A DNA stretch of 64,000 bases, from NCBI GenBank assembly GCA_947579665.1, contig OX388345.1:66641454-66705453 (forward strand). The letters are read 5' to 3'. This DNA is from Sympetrum striolatum. Taxonomy: Eukaryota > Arthropoda > Insecta > Odonata > Libellulidae. Positions 52,059-62,705 of this stretch are shown one piece after another (positions within the stretch are counted from its first letter, which is position 1; every line of letters begins with the position of its first letter). The position numbers were made by a program, and so were the translations under genes. Below the pieces are notes generated by a model. It was not told the origin of the DNA, searched no databases, and saw only the letters and a program-made list of their open reading frames with translations.

Positions 52059-53186
52059 GAAGTAAACAAAGCGACCACATCCAAGAAAAAATATTTTCAC
52101 AGTGGCCAGAAGAATGAAAGTCATTTCCAGCTAGTTTCCTGTGATACCTTACCTTACGGTTTTTGACAAGGTGGAATATATAATCATAAAAATTTCTCTC
52201 CTCAACAGATCCTTCTAATAATCGGTTCGCCTCGAAAGAAAGACGCCATCCCTTTACTGAAAGCTTGGCATTGGCCGAGAGGGGAATCAGGGGCACCCTT
52301 GCATTGCGCAAGGTCGTTGTCCGGCCACAAAAACGAGATGGGGAGAGCTCGGATACGAGAGAACCCGAAAACACAGCTGTTTGTCGAGAATGTCAACATC
52401 AGCAGAAGGGAGACTCTCCATTACGAGTAACACATGGCTGCTGGACCGGTTGAAGAGAGCACGACCCGAAATCTTCGTGCACCATGGCCCCAGTTCCGTA
52501 TAACATTATGCGTAACGAATGTAAACAGAATTCTGAAACGTCTCTGCAGCGAAGTTACTGAGAGAGAATGTCCGCTTCGTTTCGAATTTCTAGCATTGAT
52601 ATTTCGGTTTTCTCACAAACCGTAGGCGTGCTATAAACCCAGTGGAAAACGGGCCAAAAAAGTCACACCCATTAATTCGGACATGACCAATGTCTTTTTA
52701 TGAAAACCTTGTTAAGTATCTTCATAATTAGACCTACATAATTTAGAAATCTGAAAGCTTGACTTGAATTACTGAAGTACCGGAGGGAAAAGGAAGATTT
52801 CAGATTGCATAACAATGAAGTGTTTTTATAGTTAAAAGACAAGAATGAATAATAGATTTATAAACTTAAAATTTCACAAATCCTCTACTACACGGTATTC
52901 TAGTACGTAACTCAGCTATAAAATAGCATTTAACTTCATTAATTGAAATAAATATTTGAAATTAAAATAAATAAACGGAGAGATGTGCACTTTTCCACAA
53001 CGTTTGTGAAAAAGTACGCATCTCTTCGATCCATTGAAAAAGACAACATCTCGGCAAACTCTGCAGATTTTATGAAGTTAAAATATAACACAAGTCGAAC
53101 CAATGCAATAATAAACATCCGCTGTGATACCGTATACACGATACACCCTAGAAATTTCAAGAACGTTGTACAAGAAGTGAAAAATA
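52059..53186. other. no gene recognised; CpG-richer patch 52200-52640
   Basis: 52200-52640 has more CpG and GC than its surroundings, which could mark a promoter or old transposon. No exon or known motif supports a choice. Confidence 0.35.
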
Positions 53187-53261
53187 GTGACTTGGCTGAG
53201 ACTCGAACCCAGACCTCCCTCTTTCAGAACAAATGTTCTAACCACTGAACTACCGAGTCAC
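53187..53261 (-). repeat. tRNA-derived SINE head / tRNA pseudogene
   Basis: On the minus strand a tRNA-like layout is visible: stem GTGACTCGG pairing with CCAAGTCAC (one mismatch, nine positions), D arm GTTC AGTGGTTA GAAC, T arm CTGGG TTCGAGT CTCAG, with A and B boxes in place. The anticodon stem (around TTTGTTCTGAAAGAGGG) pairs badly, so it is not a working tRNA. A related piece lies at 62651-62705. Confidence 0.65.
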
Positions 53262-54355
53262 GTCCTTTCCACTTTCGTAAGAAATTTAGACATTATCTCA
53301 CACTGTATCTCTAGGATCAATGTAACTAATATTGTGTAATGTCAAGAATTTTCTTCATTTCATCGACCGACGTTTCGTTATTCAGCAAGGCCATGAGGCC
53401 TAAAGAGCCTCGACCTTTCCGCTTTAACTCAACTTACACTCAACTCGTGAGACGGTAGACTGCGATTCTCAAACCCCTCGAGCATGTTTATCACGGGGAT
53501 CAGAAAAGACGCGGTAACTATACCGAATCGCATTGCGAACATGGATTAAAAGGAATCTAATTAACACACTGGGCGAACAGGAAGTAGAGGGAGATAATCG
53601 GAGGGAAATGAGGAACTGAAAAAGCAACCCATTTAGCAACCATATCATTTTTAAATTAAATTTTGCAAGAGCTTATTTTAAAACCTTCAATTATCGCACG
53701 CGATGTTGGCGATGAATCCAGCTCGCACTGATAAACTGTTCCGACTATTCCACGAAATGCTTGTATATGTTATCTAATACAAAATAAAGCGAGTTTTCGC
53801 TTGCAAGTTTCTCATTGTTGAATCAACTTGTTACCGAAAACAGATAGAGATATCTAACCAAAGACTCATTCGATTTACTACAAATTTAAAGGAAATTGTG
53901 GTCTGGGTGAATCCGAAACTACGCAACAGCGTATTAAGGTTATTCCCCCTGTTTTGAATACGCCTCTCATTTCAAGATATTTCTTAGCTGCACTAAACTA
54001 ATCGAAGTAGTTAATGAAGAAATTAAGCTTTCGACAGGTCGATCGACTTTTGGAATTGTCTATTTGCTCTCTGAATTTGAGAGTATTTACTATTTCCTTT
54101 GGTTTAACCTTTGTGTTCATGTTTACATTACTTGTATTTATACGGATAAAAATATACGTTATTTAGAAATCGAATGACCCTACCTATTTTCATTGATGCC
54201 AAAAATGTGTTTACTTTAAATATAGGATTTCAAAATTATCTTTGATCAGTAAATTATCTATAATATGAAAAATAGTGCGATGTTTCTTGCCGCTGCCTAT
54301 GGGAAATTGGTCATTTTCATAATCATTTTCAGAAGTTGGTATACAATAAAAGTAT
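53262..54355. other. no gene recognised
   Basis: Mixed to AT-rich sequence with no exon, repeat or motif I can name. Confidence 0.45.
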
Positions 54356-54388
54356 CTGACGCATTCTGTATTTCACAGAATGCGTCAG
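54356..54388. repeat. perfect 14-bp hairpin
   Basis: CTGACGCATTCTGT, loop ATTTC, ACAGAATGCGTCAG. The arms pair without mismatch in an otherwise AT-rich neighbourhood. Confidence 0.8.
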
Positions 54389-56463
54389 AGGTTAAATTTA
54401 GCTTCCATTCATTTTGCTATCTTTGGAATGCAGTTTTGTCTCCTAACGAAACTAGATAAACTCGTTCGGTTATCGACTCTGTGACCAATACAATTGTAGT
54501 CATTTGGGATAAAAAAACGTACCGACAGAAAACGAAAAGGTATTAGGGTGATAACGCGTTTACTTCTTAATTTTATTGGCCCACTAGTCTGGCCATCAGA
54601 ATGTGATGTACACTTTGATAACTAAAGAGCACATCTTCACGAAAGCATATTTTCGGATAAAGGATTATCAAGCATAGGATAATATTTTATGTCATTATAT
54701 AGAAATTTTTTTAATTTCAGAAAAAGATTCTTACAGTTTTTTTCACCCTAGCAATTTCAGGTTAAAAATTAAATTAGCATATGATAAGGAACCGAGGACA
54801 AAAAATTATATTAATTATAATGTTGCTCCTACGATAAGTATATAATGATTCCAAAGGGGGGCAGATTATCAAAATTTAATTTCTCTGAAGACTGAAAGAG
54901 CATGTATTAGCTTTGAAAATATCTGCATTTAAATTGACAAGAGGTTAGGATGCATACGGCAATACTTCATGAAATGCATGACGCAATGCCCGCAAAAAAG
55001 TTTGCGTTCACTGATCTAAAATGAAACATTTAAATCATTTCTTCATTCTTACCGAAGAGAATAATCTGTATTAATTTTGCCAGCAGACACGAATTATTTA
55101 TTTAAAAAATGAAGATTGAATCTCCATTTTGGTTCAATAATGAAATATTGCAATTCATTTTCACAAAATACATAAATAAATCCACATCAAGATTTCGAAA
55201 AAAATAGACTAGGTACGAATTTTCTTATGAGATTTCTTTAATTAAGAATTTACTCACTAAGTTTTCAGATTATTTTCTGTGATGTTCGTATTAAATCAAC
55301 TCAAGGTTCTTTGCTGTTTCTAAAGAACGCTGAAAAAATTATTCATGCATTAATAGCTTCTTCAGTACAAGGTCTCTCCGCTCCATTTTCTGATTGGAGA
55401 TGTCGTGTGATATCGCCCAGAAAATTGCTTTTGGCAATTCGACATTATATATGGTTTGTAAGAATTGTTAATTGTATACATCTTTCATATTTTACAGCAG
55501 AATTATTCCATTAGATGAATTGTATTATGAACAAAGATACGATTTTTTTAAATAAAAAATTGATTGATATTGATTAGTCATAGAGAATTTTACTTTTTCC
55601 ATTCAGTATTTTAGCAAAACAAATTAATTAAATTTCCAACGAATTATTAAAGAAAAATATTACAAAACAATTTCCACGATGTCGAAATGAATTTTTATAA
55701 TTGATACACATTGAAATAGGGTCGAAGAGCATCTTCTGAAAAGGATTAAAAATTGTTCTATCTATGTGTGAGTTGCGTAAAAGTGAACTCAGCAATTACG
55801 TATTTATGCACATAACTCGCCAAAAACATTGCTTTCACACTTTCGCATAATTCATACACAAACCCGAAAAAATAAGACTTATCGTTCAATTATGATCGTC
55901 GATTATACTACAAAACAAAGTAGTTCACGAAAATGTCTAATCAGTCGCGTAACTCGTTTCAAATTTCTCAGGAAGATGAACAGTAGCTATGGCGAGACAA
56001 AAATATATAGCTCAGGTACAGAAATGCTAAGGAAAAGGCGCATCTAACCCTAAATTTCGCCGTGAAAAACAAGCTGAATAGACGTCGCGGGAATCCGGTT
56101 ATGGTCTCAGCCACGAGTTAACGACTCCTAGCGTCATTCCGCTGCAAATCCGTGTCTACTCGAGGATGTAAATGGAGCGGCGGACCGCAATGCTCAACCG
56201 AGTGATAATAACCAAGTGTACACAACGACTCGTCCACCTAAGCCAACCGCCGTTTCTCTAAACATCGCATTCTCCGAGGCCTTAACAATTGCGCCAACGA
56301 GAATAACAGAAAAGGTCACTGTGGCTGAGGACCATGGAATAATTCTTAAAACGAGGAAAAAATGCGCGAGGGAGGAGGAATATTTTTAATTTTGATAGAG
56401 GAATATCTCCGTATAATTAAAATTGATTTTAGACAATATTTAGAAATGCATCTTCGAGTTTTT
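54389..56463. other. no gene recognised; CpG-richer patch 56040-56320
   Basis: No exon or known element found. 56040-56320 stands out by CpG content, but no motif identifies it. Confidence 0.4.
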
Positions 56464-56870
56464 TGCGCAGGTTTTTCACACCTTCCTTGAGGGAGTTTTT
56501 CAACAGTGGATCCTTTTTCTTAAGACATTACCTTAGGTTTTTTATAGGGTGGTCTATGTAAAAGTTTCTTTTTAATATATTTTATTTATTATATTTAATA
56601 ATAATTTATAAATAAATTTATAATAAATCTATTAAATAAATAATAAAATATAAAAAATATTATATTTAATAATAATTTTCCCTTAAAGACGTGATTAAAA
56701 AAAAACGACAGATGGCCCTCCCGTTACATCCGCTCCTTAAGTTTTTTTCTATTTCTGTTTACCTTTACATTATTTATATTTTTTAAATATCATTGACGAC
56801 CAGTTAGATGGAAGAAGACACTTTTCAGTCTCAATCTCGCCTTAACGACATAATTTATTTTTGAAGAAAG
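56464..56870 (+). repeat. interspersed repeat family, copy 2 with AT-rich insert
   Basis: Shares GCGCAGGTTTTTCACACC near its start and the GATGGAAGAAGACACTTTTC / CAATCTCGCC region near its end with copies 1 and 3. About 56570-56690 is an AT-only stretch with repeated TATTTAATAATAATTT and seems to interrupt the unit. Confidence 0.7.
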
Positions 56871-57288
56871 AGAAGGATGTAGGCACTGTCACGTAAAGTA
56901 AAAGAAAAATCGAAACACCAGTACACTTTCACAAGATATAACCATTTAAACACTAGTGGCTTTATCTAGTGGAGGTGTACTGTTGTTTTAATTTTAATTT
57001 TACTATGTGGAAATAAAATCAATTAAATGATTTTATCATGGAAATGAACTTCCACTCTGTCAAGCCTGAACTTATTGAGCTTACTGTCACATGGCTTTCG
57101 ATAGATAGAAGTGTGCTGAAATTCACCAATTAATTTTTTCCGCTTACATTTGACCAAATAACCCTAGCAACTCTTTAATAAGGTGGGGATAGATGTGTAA
57201 TTGTTATTTTATAGAGCATTAGTATAAAAGAGCAAACAACCATCGTTCATTTTCTAAGTACGTAACCTTCATAACGTTAGATGTCACT

Positions 57289-57359
57289 CACCTGAAAGAC
57301 TGCCACAGATGGGTACTCAGCCTAAAACTACTATTAACCTAGTACCCCTCTTTCAGGTG
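57289..57359. repeat. 71-bp two-stage hairpin
   Basis: Outer arms CACCTGAAAGA (57289-57299) and TCTTTCAGGTG (57349-57359) are exact complements. Inner arms GGGTACT and AGTACCC also pair. Both arms contain CAGGTG/CACCTG E-box-like sites. Confidence 0.75.
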
Positions 57360-58460
57360 CGTGCAAGCCGTTTATGGAATTTATTAACAAGTAAACTTTA
57401 ATAGGCCACGTTGGGATCGACGTTTACCGAAAGACGAAATATATACTTCGGAATTTCCATTTCAAGATCCGAATTCAGTTGCCATTAAATTTTTGAACAA
57501 TATCCAAGTAATAGAAATCATACTTTGAAATATAGAAATTTAAATGGAATGGAAAACTACAAAGATTCTGAAAGGAATTTTTGAAGTCAAAATGTATTTT
57601 GAGTATATGATAGCGTATAAAAGCGTAGTACTCATTATAATCTTAATATATGTACCATACAAACGTATACCCACTTATAAAAAATAACTTTCCTATAAAA
57701 TTCAAGGTATTAGCGACCGTTACGCTTATTCACTAACTACGAATTTATATTAAAAGCTGTATTTTCATCATTCATCGAATATCATGTCATCAGTTGTCAA
57801 TTCAATGGTTCGTCAACAAAAGCTAACGGTGGTGTTGAAATAGCGATTCTTGTTTAGGAAAACTTTTAGGGCGACCAAAGGTTGTTTCCCAATGTATTCA
57901 TGCTCATTACCACGTCCTGGCGAAATAAATAACCGATGCGACTCGGTCTATGCAATGCTGAAATTAGCACGCAAATATATTCTGCAACAAATATGAACAT
58001 ATGAAAGTATAAATTTCCTCAACGAGTTTAAATCGCCAGAAATAAATTCCTAAGCTGTTACAAAGGGTAGATTTCCAGCTACGTAACGAGGTACCATCTG
58101 TCTTTTCGTTTCGCGCTCTTATTCTAAACGATTTTGTTTGCCGAAATACTTACACCTAATTTTTGCTACGTGTGAGCGGAATTATTGGTAATATGGAGAG
58201 TCATTGAGAGCTGGTTATTGGTCGAGCAGTTCCTACCTTCATTTCAGGGCATAGTCATGTTTATGAACGAAGCATAAATATGCAGCCATTGATGCACTTT
58301 CGATCACGTATGCTGGCACATCCTGGCAAGCTCGGTTTTCGCCATGAACAGCACACGGTATCATGACTCATTGCCGTCAGAATTCTTTCTAAGGAGTTCA
58401 TATGCCCTAGAATTCACGAGCTAAAAGAATTCCGTCATTTCTTGATTTCGTTTTTCCATT

Positions 58461-58860
58461 TGTTACATACTCGAGTACAAGCCGACCCGAATTTATATTA
58501 CGGTGGGCCCGAAATAAAGTATAAATAAATAAGTACCTTGTGGCGAGGCACTTGTTTTCATCACAAAAACTGATAAAACTAATTGACTTGAGTCTAAGCC
58601 TAGGGTGGGAAATCCGATGACAACCGACGTCACCCGATCAGGATGTCCGATCAAACGTGATTGTTTTTTTTTTTAAATTAACAAAGAATTATTAAAAGAG
58701 CAAGTGAGGAATTTCAAAGCCGATTCCGACTACGGCAGACTTTTTCCACGGGAGAACAGTTAGGTGAAACCCACACTCGAGTGTAAGCCGGGAAGGAACT
58801 TTTTCAGCATAAATAATGTGCTGAAAAACTCGGCACATACTCGTGTATATACGGTGCATT
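58461..58860. repeat. possible inverted-end element with CTCGAGTATAAGCC motif
   Basis: TACTCGAGTACAAGCCGAC near 58469 has an inverted, diverged counterpart near 58828-58855 (GGCACATACTCGTGTATA). A third, direct copy of the motif lies near 58776. Ends and target duplication are unclear. Confidence 0.4.
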
Positions 58861-58874
58861 TCTTCTGCCTTAGC

Positions 58875-59122
58875 CAGGGACGGATCCAGGGGGGTGGTCC
58901 TGGGGGTCCGGACCCCCCCCGAAATATCACTTCTGCCTATTTTTCGAAAATGAAACTCAAATAACGCAAATAAACAAACAATTTAATAAGCAATCACTAG
59001 CTAAAATATTCGAATTTGTCTAACACAATTCTAACGTCACGTTTTGTGAAAGCCGAAATGTTTTTTATTTTTAAATTTTTTAATCGGACCCCCCCCGAAA
59101 TTTTTCTCTAGATCCGTTCCTG
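58875..59122. mobile_element. 248-bp hAT-type MITE
   Basis: Left end CAGGGACGGATCCAG, right end the complement of CAGGAACGGATCTAG. A perfect 8-bp duplication GCCTTAGC flanks it (58867-58874 and 59123-59130). The block TCCGGACCCCCCCCGAAAT type occurs near both ends. Ends starting CAG and the 8-bp duplication fit the hAT superfamily. No transposase. Confidence 0.88.
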
Positions 59123-59316
59123 GCCTTAGCTAAATGACTTCAATCGATATCCCTCTTTTCTTTTGCCAACTGCTGAACTTTCTCGTTTGTTTTTCTATCC
59201 ACCCGACTTCATTTTTGTCAAACCAATGCAACCTTCAAGGCATCAAAGGTCTCCAATCTTTAAATACTCCCCCTTTCCACGTTTCACACATGTGAAGCGC
59301 ACTTCAAATTGGCCAT

Positions 59317-59455
59317 GTGGCTTCCGGATAGCATTGTGAGCTTTGGTGATAGTGGTCCCTGATTCGATTCTCGGTGGACTTATTTATTCCTCTATATTGT
59401 ATTTACGTTTCAATTGTAATTCTTTGGAGGCCAATAATAATAAATAATAATAAAA
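59317..59455 (+). repeat. tRNA-derived SINE
   Basis: A tRNA-like head (TGGCTTCCGGATAGCATTGT as A-box region, GATTCGATTCTC as B box) is followed by a short body and a tail of AAT repeats ending about 59453. Head, body and simple tail in this order are the SINE layout. Confidence 0.65.
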
Positions 59456-60844
59456 ATTGCTATCATTACTGAAATTCTGTGAAATTTAAACAAGGTACTG
59501 GGACTATAGTTACGATGATTTTTTTAAATGAGCTTCCACTATACGAGTAGAGTTAACGAATAATAAAGTATTGTACTAATACTATCGAATATGTTATGGA
59601 ACACCAAGTGATTTTTACTATTTTAGTGGAGAAACAATAACTATAATACAATATTGGTCGACCATAAATATAAAATATATCAGAGGCATTAATGAAAGAT
59701 GAAACGTTGATTTTATTTTAGCTGTTAGTTCAAAACTTAATAAAAAACGCTTATTAGCTCCATCTGGTGTAACTAAATCGCCAATGCACCTATAATTTAA
59801 ATAATCAATTCACCATTTTCCGTCGTTAATTAGGGCGATATAATGAAATGACTTAAGTAATACAATTTGATCGTAAGTTCAAGAGTGTGCTCTTTCTCTC
59901 GTTACAAAAAGCTCTCCGTAAGCGAATGCAAAATACTAAAAAACAGAAATGTTTTTTAGTTTGAGAGGAAATCTGTCGATTCATGTATTCCTGTTTTAAT
60001 GACGTAATGGCATTTGGGGCCGCATCTGCTCGAAGTGGAAGAAAAACACCCCGGTGAAAAAAACAAGCGATATCCGAGAGCATCCCAAGCGGCGCATGCA
60101 GTCAGTCCATTTCAGGGCCACACGCAATGGGAGGATTTTAATAAAAGGTTTTCGGCTCATTTACCCAATTAAAAAGACAAAAAATAACTCGCTGCATAAG
60201 AAGGACAATAATTATCACTCACATTTTCGTATACATTTGAAATTTCCAGCAATTTACATGCGACGTTCGGTACACCAAAATTAGTGCGGGTTACAAGCTG
60301 ATACATAGTTGAAATGTCTACGTAATTCCTAATGAAGTTTTTCATAGTTTAAAGAAAATTTTCCATTTTTCCTCTTCATTTTAATCTTTCTTCTTTGGAG
60401 TTTCACACAGTTACGGCTCCATGAATTGATCATGCTTCGTAATTTCATTGAAAGAAAGATTTTGCACGAGCACGTTTTATTGATTTTATTGATATTTTGT
60501 TACGATTATGTCTAGTAACATCAGGCAATGATCTTCAATTTATCGTCTTTAATTTCCTCATGCATTAAATAGAATCGAAAATTTATGCTTAAAGGAAAAC
60601 TTGCGAAATGCCCCATAAATATCATTATTTATTGTACTGTACATCCATACGGAACTTTTTTAATTTAATTTTTTAAATTTTTATTTGTCATTCTGTTTGT
60701 TTTATGTTATTGTGTATATTGCCATCATTTATTTAAATGTTAACTGACTATTCTTATTGATGAATCGCATACATGTACTTATCGGTAGTGTATTCATATA
60801 TTTTGTCATGTTTTTTTCTCATCTTTTAGTAATTACTATCAGTA
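59456..60844. other. no gene recognised
   Basis: AT-rich with chance frames only (59853-60083 minus, 60054-60284 plus). Confidence 0.45.
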
Positions 60845-61068
60845 GGTTTGCGTAGGTTTTTTACACGCCCCTCTCTGCAGGTATTTTCCTGCAGTGGATA
60901 TTTTTTTCAGAAAATCTCTTAGGCTTTTTACATTCACAGTTCTTATCATTTTTTCTCATATTATTCTCTTTAATTTAATTATTCCATAATTAATGAGATG
61001 GGTAAGATAGAAGAAAAGACTTTTAGTCTCAATCACACCCAAATAAAGACGATTATTATTATATATAG
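60845..61068 (+). repeat. interspersed repeat family, copy 3
   Basis: Contains GTAGGTTTTTTACACGCCCC, GTATTTTCCTGCAGTGGATA and, near the end, CAATCACACCCAAATAAAGA followed by an ATT-rich tail. It is the copy closest to 51846-52058. Confidence 0.75.
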
Positions 61069-61563
61069 GTTTATTAAAAATAGAACTCGAATAGGAGAAC
61101 CTCTGAAACTGTATTCGCGTATCATTCAATAACCAATTACTTTCTCTTTATTCAAGTCAATAGTCTTCAAAATTGCTTTATCGTTATCATCCCCTTTACC
61201 TTCATATTGCCCAACACGTAGCAACCGTGACTTATGAGTAAAGAAATAAGAAACTTAGATGATTATGCACCCACCGCCCACGACATAGCGGCGAAAGGAA
61301 GTTGAAATTATATCATCCTTCGGACTTTGCTGAATAATTCATTCCGAATGGAGCGAAATAATAACGTGCCTTTCTCTTTCGTATGGAAGATGAATATTAG
61401 GTATTTGAGAAAACGAGAATTAATTGGTTCGATTTTGGAGCACCTTCGATTATTGAGATTTGGACTACTTTCGAGTGATAGAACGTGAGGAGAAATAATA
61501 GTTCTCTGTCAAAACATCTTTATCAAAAGTTGTACAAAATCCACAATAAATTTCCGCTAGTTT

Positions 61564-61848
61564 ACCGGTTTAGACGCAATTCACGCGATCATCAGAGCTA
61601 AGGAATACCACATGGAGCATTAAAGATAGGTCTTTAGTTTATGATCTACAAGAGTTAAAGTTTACGGAGGAGGCCAAAATATTTTGGAATGGTGACTAGC
61701 CGAAACTAGTGCTAAACTAAACACCTCTGTTTGTGGATAAGTAAAAGTTACTTTGTTGTTTTTTAAAACTTGTTTTATTTAACAATTCTTTCGATTACAA
61801 GAGTTAATCTTTAGTTCTGATGATTAATTGTCTCGAAACCGATAAACC
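61564..61848. repeat. inverted-arm repeat related to 23460-23548
   Basis: The left arm (61564-61599) has ACCGGTTTAGACGCAATTCA and GATCATCAGAGCT. The right arm (61813-61848) has AGTTCTGATGATTAATTG and TCTCGAAACCGATAAACC. They are imperfect inverted copies and share the GAAACCGRT / CATCWKMAG pattern with the palindrome in the PES1 intron. Confidence 0.55.
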
Positions 61849-62650
61849 TGATTGATTTTATAGCGAATTTTTTTAGTTTTGGTAGTAAAGATATAATGAA
61901 ACTCCACCGAGTATCGCAGGATGTTATTCATTAGTTCTCTGTCAATTAAAAGAAGAGAATACATCCGATTCTCACTGGTGGAAAAATTTAGTCGTCCAAA
62001 ACCAGTTAAGATTCGTCACCACCGGAGCTCCTAAAGCATAGAATTGGCGAAAGAGTCAAAGGCACCGCCATTTTCGACTCCCTAAATTCTTAGGAAAACA
62101 TTTCCTTTGTTAACTGTAAACATCTTAAGCATTGCTCCGCAACCATGGGATAACGCTACATGGAAGCTGCCACATTCTGAAGTAGTTGATGCGAACAGCA
62201 CACATGTCACCACCCGTTGCTAGGGAGGAATAGTCGAATTTCAAATGTTTTACACAAAGTTAACGTACTTCACTTCGAGTTGACTCTCATGACGAATATT
62301 TTGCTCCATTGCTAATATTGGAGAGTCAAACATTAGGAGAATCTTAACGATAGGTCAATATAACTCTGGGATACGATGAAGAGCGTTAAGCTACGGAGGT
62401 AATTCGGAAGAAGGGTGTCAGCTGCACATTTTTATACGTAACTACAGACAGTGAACGCCAGAAGTAGCTCACGCAAGTGGCTTTCTTTGAATATTTGTGG
62501 TTATAGGGGGAACTTGGAAAATTTCGACAAATATAATTGGTAGTAAGAGAATGGAAGAAAAGCAAGTTACAATGCATTGTATGTACGTCCTTCACTAAGC
62601 CGACAATACATCCTCATTATATATTATGCGTTTTTGGCGCTGTTTACGTA

Positions 62651-62705
62651 GAACAAATGTTCTGGTTATACAGAGGTGAAAATAGTGACTTGGCTGGGAC
62701 TTAAC
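62651..62705 (-). repeat. degenerate SINE-like fragment
   Basis: AGAACAAATGTTCT and AATAGTGACTTGGCTGGGAC echo the tRNA-like sequence at 53187-53261 in the same orientation, with a deletion between them. Confidence 0.45.

Noticed and set aside
51841..52374. 177-codon minus-strand open frame
   Set aside because: It has no recognisable domain and overlaps the interspersed repeat copy and a CpG-richer patch. It is most likely chance.
53187..53261. functional tRNA gene
   Set aside because: D and T arms are good but the anticodon stem does not pair and the residue before the anticodon is not reliably U33, so it is called SINE or pseudogene.
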